64,000 nt of DNA, taken from assembly GCF_020881035.1 (NCBI RefSeq), contig NZ_JAJITC010000005.1:310001-374000 (forward strand). Direction: 5' to 3'. Positions 16,577 to 28,575 of this stretch are shown one piece after another. The notes beneath the pieces were generated by a model. That model had not been told where the DNA came from. It was given only the letters and a program-made list of their open reading frames with translations, and ran no database searches. The translations under genes and the position numbers were made by a program. This DNA is from Paraburkholderia translucens. GTDB taxonomy: Bacteria > Pseudomonadota > Gammaproteobacteria > Burkholderiales > Burkholderiaceae. Position 1 is the first letter of the stretch; each line of letters starts with the position of its first letter.

Positions 16577-18112
16577 ATGTGTTCCGCTCCTGCCGTTCCT
16601 GCCGTTTGTGCCTTTCGTGCCGGTGTTTTTCATCGTGCGGCTTGCCGATCCGCAGCGTTCTGGCTCGCCGCCTTCGGCGCCAGCGCGGCTTTGTGCGCGT
16701 GTGCGGTCGGTCCGGATTTCCATCGACCCGAGGTGACCAGCGCGTCGAGCTATACCGCCGCACCGCTTCCGGCAAGCACCGTCGCAGCCGAGGGACCCGG
16801 CGGCGCCGCGCAACGCTTCGTGCCGGCCGATGTGCCCGGCGACGGCTGGTGGCGCGCGTTCGGCTCGCCGGTGCTGAACGCGCTCGTGCAACAGGCGCTC
16901 GACGACAGCCCCACCCTCGCGCAAGCCCGCGCGAAACTCGACGAAGCGCAGCAGGACTATCGCGCACAGGCGGGCGGCACGCTCTGGCCGCAGGCCGATG
17001 CCAACCTGTCGACCACGCGCGAGAGAATCGATCCCGAGGCCCTCGGCTTCGGTCAGCTCGCGCAGGGCCGCTCGTTCGCGCCGTTCACGCTGTACAGCGC
17101 ACAGGTCACGGTGTCATACACGCTCGATCTGTTCGGCGCGAATCGCCGCGCGCTCGAAGCGGTGGCCGCGCAGGTCGACTATCAGCAATATGAACTCGAG
17201 GCCGCGCGTTTGACGCTCGCCGGTAATGTCGTGACGGCGGCGATCCGGCGCGCGTCACTGGCGCGGCAGATCGCAGTCACCGAAGCGCTGCTCGCGAACC
17301 AGATGCAGCAACTCGACATCGCCGAACGCCGTTATCGGGCGGGCGGCATCTCCGAGGTCGATCTGCTGAGCCAGCGCACGCTCGTGCAGCAAACCCGCGC
17401 GACGTTACCGCCGTTGCGCACGCAGCTCGCGCAGACCGATCATCAACTCGCGATCTATCTGGGCCGTGCGCCGGCGGATTTGCCCGCCACGCCCGAGCTC
17501 GCCGCGCTCGACCTCGATACGCTCGTGCTGCCGGCCGACCTGCCGCTCACGCTGCCGTCGACGCTTGCGCAGCAGCGGCCCGACATCCGCGCGTCCGAGG
17601 CGCTGTTGCACCAGGCGAGCGCGAACATCGGCGTCGCGACCGCCAACCTGTATCCGCGCATCACGCTGTCGGGCAGCGCGGCGACCGAACGCGTCAACGT
17701 GTCCGACCTGCTGACGGGTTTCAACGTGTGGAATTTCGGCGCGGGACTCACGCAGCCGCTGTTCCACGGCGGTGAACTGCTGGCGCGCAAGCGTTCGTCC
17801 GAAGCGGCCTATCAGGCAGCCCTCGCCGTCTACAAGCAAACCGTTCTGCAGGGACTGCAACAGGTGGCCGACGCGCTGCGCGCGCTCGATCAGGACGCAA
17901 TCGCCTTGCAGGCGCTCGACTCCGCGCAGCGCAGCGCGCAGCGCAGTGCCGGTATCGCCAGCGAGCGTTATGCGGCGGGCGGCATCAGTCAATTGACGCT
18001 GCTCGATACGCAGCGGCAGGCATTGCAAACCGGACTCGATCGCACGAAAGCCGCCGCGCAGCGGTATGCCGATACCGCCGCGCTATATCAAGCGCTCGGG
18101 GCGCGGCCCTGA
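16577..18112 (+). CDS. Outer membrane factor lipoprotein, NodT/OprM family
   Basis: A 511-residue TolC-like channel protein. The signal region ends in a lipobox (ASAALCACAVGPDF), so the mature protein is probably anchored by a lipidated Cys. Two repeated coiled-coil halves follow, each with the RY(R/A)AGGISEVDLL-type motif (YRAGGISEVDLL near 255; YAAGGISQLTLL near 470). It lies 12 bases after the permease and completes an inner membrane-adaptor-outer membrane exporter in one transcript. It ends 17 bases before the convergent benD gene. Confidence 0.93.
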   Translation: MCSAPAVPAVCAFRAGVFHRAACRSAAFWLAAFGASAALCACAVGPDFHRPEVTSASSYTAAPLPASTVAAEGPGGAAQRFVPADVPGDGWWRAFGSPVLNALVQQALDDSPTLAQARAKLDEAQQDYRAQAGGTLWPQADANLSTTRERIDPEALGFGQLAQGRSFAPFTLYSAQVTVSYTLDLFGANRRALEAVAAQVDYQQYELEAARLTLAGNVVTAAIRRASLARQIAVTEALLANQMQQLDIAERRYRAGGISEVDLLSQRTLVQQTRATLPPLRTQLAQTDHQLAIYLGRAPADLPATPELAALDLDTLVLPADLPLTLPSTLAQQRPDIRASEALLHQASANIGVATANLYPRITLSGSAATERVNVSDLLTGFNVWNFGAGLTQPLFHGGELLARKRSSEAAYQAALAVYKQTVLQGLQQVADALRALDQDAIALQALDSAQRSAQRSAGIASERYAAGGISQLTLLDTQRQALQTGLDRTKAAAQRYADTAALYQALGARP

Positions 18113-18129
18113 GTCACCGGCGCGGCTCG

Positions 18130-20453
<2,324 letters not shown>

Positions 20454-20457
<4 letters not shown>

Positions 20458-21821
20458 GCGCGGCTCCCCGGCGCGTTCAGCGCCTTTTTCATCGTGTCGA
20501 TCCAGTAGCGGTGCTGCACCGTGTACAGGCCTTCGTCTTCGGTCTTCATGCCGCTCATCACGGGGTTCAAGCCGATCTTTTGCGCGGCTTCGTCCGCGCC
20601 GTCGATCCAGTGCTTCGAGCCGCGCGACATGTCGTTCCATTCGACCGCGCGGCCCGCGTAGCCCAACTGGCAGGCGCGGAATTCCTCGAGGTCGTCGGGC
20701 GTGGCCATGCCGCTCACGTTGAAGAAGTCCTCGTATTGACGGATGCGGCGGGCGCGTGCTTCGTCGGATTCGCCCTTCGGCGCGATGCAGTAGATCGTCA
20801 CCTCGGTCTTGTCGACCGCCAGCGGCCGCAACACGCGAATCTGCGAGCCGAACTGGTCCATCAGATACACGTTCGGATAGAGGCACAGGTTGCGCGAGTT
20901 CTGGATCATCCAGTCCGCGCGCTCGGCGCCGCAGCGCGCGGCGAATTCCTCGCGCCGGCTGAAGTTCGGCCGGTCTTCGGGATTGGCCCAGCGCGTCCAC
21001 AGCAGCATGTGCCCGTGCTCGAACGCGTAGAAGCCGCCGCCCTGACGGCCCCAGCTGCCCGCATCCATCGCGCGGATCTTGTCTTCGCGCGCGTTCTCTT
21101 CCTTGCGGTGATTGGTGGTCGCCGCGTAATTCCAGTGCACGGCCGACACGTGATAGCCGTCCGCGCCGTTTTCGGCGGTGAGCTTCCAGTTGCCTTCGTA
21201 CGTATAGGTCGACGAGCCGCGCAGCACTTCGAGGCCTTCTTCCGACTGATCGACGATCATGTCGATGATGCGCGCGGCCTCGCCGAGGAAGCTTTCGAGC
21301 GGCGGCACGTCATCGCTGAGACTGCCGAACAGGAAGCCGCGATAGTTGCCGAAGCGCGCGAGCTTCTTCAGGTCATGCGAGCCTTCCTTGTTGAAGCAGT
21401 CGGGATAGCCCGCGTCCGCGGGGTCTTTGACCTTCAGCAGCTTGCCGCTGTTGTTGAAGGTCCAGCCGTGGAACGGGCACGTATAGGTCGCCTTGTTGCC
21501 GCGCTTGTGGCGGCACAGCATCGCGCCGCGGTGCGTGCACGCATTGATGAACGCGTTCAGCTCGCCCTGACGGTTGCGCGCGATCACGACCGGCTGACGG
21601 CCCATGTAGGTCGTGAAGTAATCGTTGTTGTTCGGAATCTGGCTTTCGTGCGCGAGGTAGATCCAGTTGCCCTCGAAAATGTGCTGCATTTCGAGTTCGA
21701 ACAGACGCTCGTCGGTAAACGCGCTGCGATGCAGGCGGTAGTCGCCGCGCTCGCGGTCTTCCACGAGAAAATCGTCGATGTTCTTCAGTTGCGGAGTGTG
21801 ATCCGGGTAGATCGGAATCAT
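20454..21821 (-). CDS. benA: Benzoate 1,2-dioxygenase, large (alpha) subunit
   Basis: A 455-residue catalytic subunit that adds O2 to benzoate to give the 1,2-cis-diol. The Rieske cluster ligands are C95-x-H97 and C115-x2-H118 ([14 protein letters not shown]). The mononuclear iron site is in [16 protein letters not shown], with bridging D221 and ligands H224 and H229. The ATG at 21821 has AGGAG at good spacing and is preferred to the in-frame start 42 bases upstream. It is first in benABCD and is preceded by a leader of over 200 bases that contains a small ORF. Confidence 0.96.
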
Positions 21822-21952
21822 GCGTGTCTCCTGATTCGGACAGTCGGTATGCGTGCAACGCACGCGTATAGGAAGCGGCCGGCCTGCAGGGAGGCCGGGG
21901 CCGGTTGGTCTTTCACGTCGGGGAAAGGAGGCGGTGCGCCTGCGGTACGGCG

Positions 21953-22048
21953 TCAGTCCGTGGCGCGCGGGCGCTCGACCTTCGGCACGGGAGGTGGGCT
22001 GTGGGTGGACAACCCTTTCATCAGGGTTTCGATTTCAGCATGTCGCAT
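21953..22048 (-). CDS. Small ORF in the benA leader (31 residues)
   Basis: A 31-codon reading frame, [17 protein letters not shown] followed by a Pro-rich tail ([14 protein letters not shown]). It is preceded by CAGGAGCAGCA before the ATG, an excellent ribosome binding site. It lies between the benA promoter region and benA, with 131 bases before benA. No family is recognised. It could be a leader peptide, a free microprotein or a chance frame. The strong ribosome binding site and GC-rich third positions in its second half are the only support. Confidence 0.45.
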   Translation of the reverse strand: MRHAEIETLMKGLSTHSPPPVPKVERPRATD

Positions 22049-22162
22049 TGCTGCTCCTGGACTCTTTCTAGGTCTTGGATCCCATGCGCGAGGGCTGGCC
22101 TGCGCAGTCTCCGTGGGGACCGACCGACGCTTCAGACCGGGCCGAGCTTTCAATGCTCGGGA

Positions 22163-22191
22163 GGTATAATTTTCGGGGCGTCTGCGGTAAG
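22163..22191 (-). promoter_or_regulatory. Candidate benA promoter
   Basis: On the minus strand CTTACC (22186-22191) and TATACC (22163-22168) are 17 bases apart, a moderate sigma-70 match. On the plus strand ATGC-N7-GTAT (22153-22167) overlaps the -10 and differs from the BenM/CatM consensus ATAC-N7-GTAT at one base. A weak activator-dependent promoter with an operator on the -10 is the expected design for ben operons. Confidence 0.4.
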
Positions 22192-22234
22192 TGAAGGATA
22201 GTTGCCCGCCATTTGCGTCGTCCAACACTGATTT

Positions 22235-22261
22235 AGTATCGCGACGATACTCAGAAGGTAT
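22235..22261. promoter_or_regulatory. BenM/CatM-type binding sites upstream of benM
   Basis: ATAC-TCAGAAG-GTAT at 22247-22261 is an exact match to the ATAC-N7-GTAT consensus of BenM/CatM regulators and also fits the LysR T-N11-A rule. It shares its ATAC with a second palindrome, AGTATCG-CGA-CGATACT at 22235-22251. It ends 4 bases before the benM start codon, so it probably serves both activation of benA and autoregulation. Confidence 0.7.
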
Positions 22262-22265
22262 TTCT

Positions 22266-23183
22266 ATGGAATTGCGCCACCTGCGCTACTTCGTGGCCGT
22301 CGCCGAGGAGTGCAATGTCACCAAGGCCGCCAAACGTCTGCATATCGCGCAACCGCCGCTGAGCCGGCAGATCCAGCAGCTCGAAGACGCGCTCGGCGTG
22401 CAGCTGTTCGAGCGCAACTCGCGGCCGCTGAAGCTGACCGAGGCCGGACGCTTCTTCTATTCGCACGCAGTCCAATTGCTCGCACAGACGTCGGAAATCG
22501 AGGCGATGACGCGGCGCGTCGGCAAGATCGAGCGCAGTCTGTCGATCGGCTTCGTCGGCTCGACGCTGTACGGCATGCTGCCGAAAATCATTCGCCGCTT
22601 TCGCACCGAGAACAGCAGGGTCGAGCTGAGCCTGCACGAGATGTCGACGATGGATCAGATCAAGGCGCTCAAGGAGGGCCGCATCGACGTCGGCTTCGGC
22701 CGCATTCGTTACGAAGATCCCAGCATCCGGCGCATCGTGCTGCGCGAGGAACGGATGATCGTCGCGTTGCCGCTCGGCCATTCGCTGATCGAGGCGAAGC
22801 CGGTGCTGTCGCTGCACGACCTGACGAGCGAAACGCTGATCATCTTCCCGAAGGCGCCGCGGCCGAGTTACGCGGACCAGGTGCTCGCCGCGTTTCACGA
22901 TCGCGGCCTGAAACCGCAGCGGCTCTACGAAACGCGCGAGCTGCAGATCGCGCTCGGCCTCGTCGCCGCGGGCGAAGGTATCTCGATCGTGCCGGCGAGC
23001 GTGTACGGCTTGCAACGCGGCGACGTCGCGTACAAGGATCTCGACGATCAGAACCTCGTGTCGCCGATCATCGTGAGCATGCGCATGCTCGATGAATCGG
23101 CCGACATCGAGCGAATGCTCGAGCTCATCTATGCGCTGTACGACGAAGAGCACATGAGATATCTGCCGCCTGCGCATCAGTAG
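22266..23183 (+). CDS. benM: LysR family activator of the ben genes
   Basis: A 305-residue LysR regulator. The helix-turn-helix is at about 1-60 (MELRHLRYFVAVAEECNVTK, LHIAQPPLSRQIQQLEDALG), a sequence type shared by BenM, CatM and CatR. The effector-binding domain (about 90-300) includes RIDVGFGRIRYEDPSI and GLVAAGEGISIVPASV. It is divergent from benABCD and has the matching DNA site just upstream, so control of benzoate degradation by benzoate and/or cis,cis-muconate is likely. The symbol rests on context; the effector is not proven. Confidence 0.88.
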   Translation: MELRHLRYFVAVAEECNVTKAAKRLHIAQPPLSRQIQQLEDALGVQLFERNSRPLKLTEAGRFFYSHAVQLLAQTSEIEAMTRRVGKIERSLSIGFVGSTLYGMLPKIIRRFRTENSRVELSLHEMSTMDQIKALKEGRIDVGFGRIRYEDPSIRRIVLREERMIVALPLGHSLIEAKPVLSLHDLTSETLIIFPKAPRPSYADQVLAAFHDRGLKPQRLYETRELQIALGLVAAGEGISIVPASVYGLQRGDVAYKDLDDQNLVSPIIVSMRMLDESADIERMLELIYALYDEEHMRYLPPAHQ

Positions 23184-23229
23184 CGCGGATTGCCCGGTTC
23201 AAGGCCGGCCGGCCGGCCGGGCGCGCTGT

Positions 23230-25554
23230 TCACAGATACACCGTGTGTTCGCCGTCTCCCTCCGGCAGCACGAGCATCATGCCCGACTCGTGTGAGCGCG
23301 CTTCGAGGCCGCCCGTATCGCGCACCGCCGGCCACTGCCGTAAAACCAGCGGCAATCCCGCTTTGACGCCATGACTTCGAATCCGCAGGGCATTGTCGCT
23401 ACGCGTCACGCTCACTTTCGTCACCCCCGCACCGTCCGGGCCGCGCAACGTCACGCTCGCCGATTTGCCCGCATCCAGCTCGAACAGGTGCAGCGCGCTG
23501 TGCAACGCATAATCGTAGTCGGGGCGCTGGTTCTCGGTTCCGATCGCGAGCAGCGTGTTCGGCCGCACGTACAACGGCAGGCTCAGAAATCCGTGCCGTT
23601 CGCGCACCCACCTGCCGCCCTCGACTTGCGTGCCGGTGAAGAGATGGGTCCAACGCCCAGCCGGCAGCCAGAAGTCCACATCGCCCGCGGCATTGAACAC
23701 CGGCGCCACCAGTAGCGCGTCGCCGAGCAGATACTGCCGGTCCAGATAGTCGCAGGCCGGGTCGTCCGGAAACTCCAGCAGCATGGCGCGCAACACCGGC
23801 GTACCGTGATCGACCGCCTGCCGCGCGGCGTCGAACAGATAAGGCATCAGGCGCGACTTCCATTCGGTGAAATGGCGCACCACGTCCACCGCTTCTTCGT
23901 CGAACAACCATGGAACGCGGTACGACTTGCTACCGTGCAGGCGGCTGTGGCTCGACAGCAGCCCGAATGCGCACCAGCGCTTATAGACGTCGGCCGGCGC
24001 GGTGTGCTCGAATCCGCCGATATCGTGGCTCCAGAAGCCAAAGCCGCTCAAGCCTAGCGAGAGGCCGCCGCGCAAGGTCTCGGCCATCGACTCGTAGGTC
24101 GCGCTGCAGTCGCCGCCCCAATGCACGGGCAACTGCTGGCTGCCCACGGTTGCGGAGCGCGCGAATACCACTGCCTCGCCCTCGCCGCGCACCTCGCGCA
24201 ACACGTCGAATACCACCTTGTTGTAAAGGTAGCTGTAGTAATTGTGCATCTTCTGCGGGTCGGAGCCGTCGTGGTAGACCACGTCGGTGGGAATGCGCTC
24301 GCCGAAATCCGTCTTGAAGCAGTCGACACCCATTTCCAGCAGTCGCCGCAAATGTTGCGCGTACCATTGCGCCGCGGCGGGGTTCGTGAAGTCGACGATG
24401 CCCTGGCCGGGCTGCCAGCGGTTCCATTGCCAAACATCGCCGTTCGGCTTGCGCAGCAGGTAGCCCTTCGCCTTGCCCTCGGCGAAAAGCGGCGAGGGTT
24501 GCGCGATATACGGATTGATCCACACACAGATCTTCAGCCCGCGCGCCTTCAGCCGCGCCAGCATGCCCCGCGGGTCCGGAAAGGTCTCGCGGTTCCACTC
24601 GAAATCGCACCAGTGGAAGGCCTTCATCCAGAAGCAGTCGAAGTGGAACACGTGCAGCGGGATGCCGCGCTCGGCCATGCCGTCGATGAAGTGGTTCACC
24701 GTGGCTTCGTCGTAATTCGTCGTGAAGGACGTGGTGAGCCACAGGCCGAACGACCATGCGGGCGGCAGCACGGGCCGCCCGGTCAGTTGCGTGAAGCGTT
24801 CGAGCACGGTTTTCGGTGTGGGGCCGTCGATCACGTAGTATTCGAGCCGCTCTCCGGCCACGCTGAACTGCACTTTCGCGACCTTCTCGCTCGCCACTTC
24901 GAACGACACGTTCTCGGGGTGATTCACCAGCACGCCGTAACCGCGGTTGGTCAGATAGAACGGCACGTTCTTGTACGCCTGATCGGTGCCGGTGCCGCCG
25001 TCGCGGTTCCAGCTCTCGACCGCCTGGCCGTTCTTCACGAATGCGGTGAAGCGTTCGCCGAGGCCATAGACGTTTTCGCCAACGCCCAGATCGAGCCGCT
25101 CGAACATGAATGCGGCGCCGCCCTGGTTTTCGTCGTGGACCTGGCCGCTCGCGCGAAAACCGCTGCCGGTGATGCGCTCGCCGTCGCGCAGGAAATCGAC
25201 CGACCAGTCGCCCGACTTGACGACGCGCACGGTGAGCGAGCCGCTGGTGAGGCTCGCCTCGTTCGCGGCGTTGCTCGTCACGACAGCTCCTGGCTCGCGG
25301 TTGAGCGCGAAATGCGGGCCACGGTCGAGCGCGCCGGAAAAATGTTCGACGCGCACACCGATCACACCGCTCTGCGGCGAAAAGAAGCGCCACGTAAAGA
25401 GCCCGGTATCGAGTTGTCGTTCGCGGTTCGATACGTCACGCGGCGCCACGTGCACGAGCAGTTCGTCGCCGACGATCTCCACGCTGTGCGGTGCCGCCGA
25501 ATACGACACGTTCAGGCCGTCACGGATCAACCAGTTGCCATCGCTGATTTTCAT
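23230..25554 (-). CDS. yicI: Alpha-xylosidase, glycoside hydrolase family 31 (YicI-like)
   Basis: A 774-residue GH31 enzyme releasing alpha-linked xylose, for example from isoprimeverose-type disaccharides. The nucleophile is D416 in [11 protein letters not shown] and the acid/base is D482 in [12 protein letters not shown], the same residue numbers as in E. coli YicI, so the length and spacing are nearly identical. It lacks a signal peptide and acts in the cytoplasm. It is the last gene of an operon with an ABC sugar importer, 62 bases after the ATPase gene, so the substrate is presumably imported intact and then cleaved. It converges on benM across a GGCC-rich palindrome. Confidence 0.93.
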   Translation of the reverse strand: MKISDGNWLIRDGLNVSYSAAPHSVEIVGDELLVHVAPRDVSNRERQLDTGLFTWRFFSPQSGVIGVRVEHFSGALDRGPHFALNREPGAVVTSNAANEASLTSGSLTVRVVKSGDWSVDFLRDGERITGSGFRASGQVHDENQGGAAFMFERLDLGVGENVYGLGERFTAFVKNGQAVESWNRDGGTGTDQAYKNVPFYLTNRGYGVLVNHPENVSFEVASEKVAKVQFSVAGERLEYYVIDGPTPKTVLERFTQLTGRPVLPPAWSFGLWLTTSFTTNYDEATVNHFIDGMAERGIPLHVFHFDCFWMKAFHWCDFEWNRETFPDPRGMLARLKARGLKICVWINPYIAQPSPLFAEGKAKGYLLRKPNGDVWQWNRWQPGQGIVDFTNPAAAQWYAQHLRRLLEMGVDCFKTDFGERIPTDVVYHDGSDPQKMHNYYSYLYNKVVFDVLREVRGEGEAVVFARSATVGSQQLPVHWGGDCSATYESMAETLRGGLSLGLSGFGFWSHDIGGFEHTAPADVYKRWCAFGLLSSHSRLHGSKSYRVPWLFDEEAVDVVRHFTEWKSRLMPYLFDAARQAVDHGTPVLRAMLLEFPDDPACDYLDRQYLLGDALLVAPVFNAAGDVDFWLPAGRWTHLFTGTQVEGGRWVRERHGFLSLPLYVRPNTLLAIGTENQRPDYDYALHSALHLFELDAGKSASVTLRGPDGAGVTKVSVTRSDNALRIRSHGVKAGLPLVLRQWPAVRDTGGLEARSHESGMMLVLPEGDGEHTVYL

Positions 25555-25616
25555 TTACCTGTTCTCGATATGGATTCGTTGCTGGTTCCGCGAAACGCGG
25601 AACGCCTGCTGTTCGC

Positions 25617-26687
25617 CTATAGCGCACGCTCGCTCTTGCGGTCGAAGACATGGACGTGCTCGCTCGCGATGTCGAGACCGAACGCCTCACCGCTTTCGAT
25701 CGCGCATACCCCGGCTTGCGCAACCAGCACGGGCGCCGCAACGCCATCGAGCTTCACCGTCACGAAGCTCATCGAACCGGTGGACTCCACCACATCGACC
25801 ACGCCCCGCAGGCCGCCGGCACCGCGCTGCAGGCGCAGATGCTCGGGACGCAGGCCGATCCAGACCTCGGCGCCCGCCGGCAGCGAGCGGCCCAGGGCGA
25901 GCGTCTGCCCGTTCGCGCCGCCGAAGCGCGCAGTGTGTCCGTCGGGACCGATCACGGCCTCGATGAAGTTCATTGCCGGGGAACCGATGAAGCCCGCGAC
26001 GAACCGGTTGGCGGGCCGGTGATACAGAGCGAGCGGAGCGCCTTGCTGCTCGACCTGTCCCGCGCGCAAAACGACGACGTGATCGGCCATCGTCATCGCC
26101 TCGATCTGGTCGTGCGTGACGTAGACCGAGGTCGCGCCAAGGCGCTGATGCAGTTTGCGGATCTCCGTGCGCATGTGCACGCGCAACGCTGCATCGAGAT
26201 TCGACAGCGGTTCGTCGAACAGAAACACCTTCGGATTCCGGACGATGGCACGCCCCATCGCCACGCGTTGACGCTGTCCGCCCGATAGCTGCCGCGGCAT
26301 GCGCGCGAGCAAATGCTCCAGCCCCAGCGTGCGGGAGACGTTGTCGATGCTTTCCCGGATCGCACGGGGCGCCGCGCGCCGCAGCCGCATCGAGTAGGAC
26401 ATGTTCTTTTCGATGTTCATGTGCGGGTACAGCGCATAGCTTTGGAACACCATCGCGACATCGCGCTTGCGCGGCGGCACATCGTTGACGACCTTGCCGT
26501 CGATGCGCAGCGTGCCGCCCGTGATCTGCTCGAGCCCGGCGATGGTGCGCAACAAGGTGGACTTGCCGCAGCCCGACGGGCCGACCAGCGCGACGAAGCA
26601 CCCTTGCGGCACGCGGATGTCGATGTCCTTCAAAATCTGAACGGACCCGTAGCTCTTGCTCAGGCGCTCTATCTGTATGCGATCCAC
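25617..26687 (-). CDS. Sugar ABC transporter ATP-binding protein (MalK/UgpC type)
   Basis: A 356-residue ATPase. Walker A is GPSGCGKST, the signature LSGGQRQRVAMGRAI and Walker B VFLFDEPLSNLD. The C-terminal OB-fold regulatory domain is typical of CUT1 importers. The GTG at 26687 is chosen because GGAGAG lies 7 bases upstream; an in-frame ATG 30 bases further up would give an atypical lead sequence. It energises the two permeases encoded just upstream in the operon. Confidence 0.93.
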   Translation of the reverse strand: MDRIQIERLSKSYGSVQILKDIDIRVPQGCFVALVGPSGCGKSTLLRTIAGLEQITGGTLRIDGKVVNDVPPRKRDVAMVFQSYALYPHMNIEKNMSYSMRLRRAAPRAIRESIDNVSRTLGLEHLLARMPRQLSGGQRQRVAMGRAIVRNPKVFLFDEPLSNLDAALRVHMRTEIRKLHQRLGATSVYVTHDQIEAMTMADHVVVLRAGQVEQQGAPLALYHRPANRFVAGFIGSPAMNFIEAVIGPDGHTARFGGANGQTLALGRSLPAGAEVWIGLRPEHLRLQRGAGGLRGVVDVVESTGSMSFVTVKLDGVAAPVLVAQAGVCAIESGEAFGLDIASEHVHVFDRKSERAL

Positions 26688-26730
26688 AGCAACTCTCCAA
26701 CCGGCTCGCGCCGGCAAAAAAAGATATGCG

Positions 26731-27543
26731 TTACTTGAGCGCGCCGGCGGTCAGGCCGGCAACGATCCTGCGTTGCAGCAGCATGAAGGCCGCGAGGATA
26801 GGCGTGACGAAGATGGCCGAGTACGTCATGATGCCGATCCAGTCGACCTTGGTCGCTCCGACGAACGCGGACAGGCCCACCGTGGCGGTTTGGTAGCGGT
26901 CATCGAGAATCAGCGAACGGGCGTAGACGTACTCGCCGAACGATTGCAGGAACACGAGGATCGCCGAAACGAGAATGCCGTTGACCGCGAGCGGCAGAAT
27001 GACGCTAAAGAATGCCCGCATCGGTGACGCACCGTCGACGAGCGCCGCATCGCGCATCTCGCGCGGCACCTGGACGAAGCTCGGGCGACACAGCACGATA
27101 TAGAACGGCAGCGTCTTCGTGATCTGCGCGAGCACGACCGCGAAGCGCGGGGTATCGAGCAGACCGAGGCTTTTGAAGGCGGTGAAAATCGGCGTCACCA
27201 TCAGGCTCGATGGCAGGGCCTGCAACACCAGCACCGTGAAGATCGCGAGGCGGGTCCACCGGTTCTGCACGAACGCCAACGCGTAGGCAGCGCCCGTGCC
27301 GATCAGCACCGTCACTGCCACCGTCCCGCACGCGGTCACGAACGAGTTCCACAGGAAGTTGCCCATGCCGCTGTCGCTGAACACGCGCCACAGATGCGAC
27401 TGCGGATGCTGCGGCCAGAAGGTGGGCGGGAAGTGGAACATCTCGCCCGCGCTCTTGAACGCGGTGATGTACATCCAGTACAGCGGGAACAGATAGACCG
27501 CGGTAATGCACAGTGCGATGACGAACAGGACGTAGCGCTTCAT
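26731..27543 (-). CDS. Sugar ABC transporter permease (MalG type)
   Basis: A 270-residue inner membrane permease with six predicted helices. It opens MKRYVLFVIALCITAVYLFP and carries the EAA loop near residues 165-185 (MRDAALVDGASPMRAFFSVI) that docks on the ATPase. This is the CUT1 permease pattern. It starts 1 base before the end of spacing to the MalF-type gene, so the pair is translationally coupled. Confidence 0.92.
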   Translation of the reverse strand: MKRYVLFVIALCITAVYLFPLYWMYITAFKSAGEMFHFPPTFWPQHPQSHLWRVFSDSGMGNFLWNSFVTACGTVAVTVLIGTGAAYALAFVQNRWTRLAIFTVLVLQALPSSLMVTPIFTAFKSLGLLDTPRFAVVLAQITKTLPFYIVLCRPSFVQVPREMRDAALVDGASPMRAFFSVILPLAVNGILVSAILVFLQSFGEYVYARSLILDDRYQTATVGLSAFVGATKVDWIGIMTYSAIFVTPILAAFMLLQRRIVAGLTAGALK

Positions 27544-27544
27544 G

Positions 27545-28483
27545 TCAGACCATCCTTTCGTTGCGCGTCGAACGCACGTAGATCACCGCGACGATCAGCA
27601 CCAGCACCAGCATCATCGTGGCGGCCGCGGAGCCCGCCGAGACCTCGAATGTCTGCAGTGAGAGCTGCCACGACCAGAATTGCGCGACCTGCGACGAGTT
27701 GGCCGGACCGCCCTGCGTGAGCGCCGCAATCAGGTCGAACTGCTGCATCGTCATGATTGCGCCTAGCGCGATCACGGCGCCCAGCGTGGCTTTCATCATC
27801 GGCAGCGTGATGCCGGTGAAACGTTGCAGCGCGTTCGCGCCGTCGAGTTCCGCCGCTTCGTACAGGTCCGCCGGAATCGCCGCGAGCCCCACCGAAAGGA
27901 GCAGCATGTTGAACGGCACGCCGAGCCACACGTTGGCGGCGATCACGGCATAGAGTGACCAGCGGGGATCGGACAGCCAGAAGATCTTGTGGTCGAGCAC
28001 GTGCATTTGCATCAGCACATGATTGAGCACCCCGTAGTCGCCGGCGAAGATCAGCTTCCAGATCACGCCCACCACGAGCCCAGGCATGATCCAGCCCGCG
28101 AGAAACAGGCCGCGCATCAGGCTGGCGAACGGGAAGTCCTGGGCAAACAGCAGCGCCAACAGGAAGCCGATCAGAACCTGGAAGGTCAGCGACAATCCGA
28201 CGAACAGCACCGTGTTCACCGCTACCTGATGCATCTCCGGGCGGCTGAACACATCCCGGTAATTCGCGAGTCCGACGAACGGGCGCAGCAGCGTGGCAGG
28301 CGCCATCAGATCGACCTGCTGAAACGAGAGCACGATGTTGTAGACGAGCGGCAGCCCGGCGAAGACCAGCAGATACAGCAGGGCGAACACCGCCAGCGAG
28401 ACCTCGAAGGCGTGAACGCGCGGAATGCGGCTCGATATCCCGGAGGCCTGACCGGACGGTGTAGGGCGTGACAGTGTGTTCAT
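27545..28483 (-). CDS. Sugar ABC transporter permease (MalF type)
   Basis: A 312-residue inner membrane permease, the partner of the MalG-type protein. The EAA loop is in DLYEAAELDGANALQRFTGI. Hydrophobic helices begin at VSLAVFALLYLLVFAGLPLV. The start at 28483 gives a short cytoplasmic N-terminus (MNTLSRPTPSGQASG). It lies 92 bases after the binding-protein gene. With the binding protein and ATPase it forms a CUT1 sugar importer. Confidence 0.92.
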   Translation of the reverse strand: MNTLSRPTPSGQASGISSRIPRVHAFEVSLAVFALLYLLVFAGLPLVYNIVLSFQQVDLMAPATLLRPFVGLANYRDVFSRPEMHQVAVNTVLFVGLSLTFQVLIGFLLALLFAQDFPFASLMRGLFLAGWIMPGLVVGVIWKLIFAGDYGVLNHVLMQMHVLDHKIFWLSDPRWSLYAVIAANVWLGVPFNMLLLSVGLAAIPADLYEAAELDGANALQRFTGITLPMMKATLGAVIALGAIMTMQQFDLIAALTQGGPANSSQVAQFWSWQLSLQTFEVSAGSAAATMMLVLVLIVAVIYVRSTRNERMV

Positions 28484-28575
28484 GGCGTTCGTCGCTCACA
28501 GACGGGACGGTGTGCGAGGGCGGCCGGCGCCGGGAGCCCGGCGCTCTGCCACCTCCATCAGGCCCTTCGCGGCGC

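Noticed and set aside
23203..23220. GGCC tandem palindrome between benM and the GH31 gene
   Set aside because: Simple GC-rich repeat between convergent genes. It may act as a terminator but lacks a defined stem-loop with a T tract.
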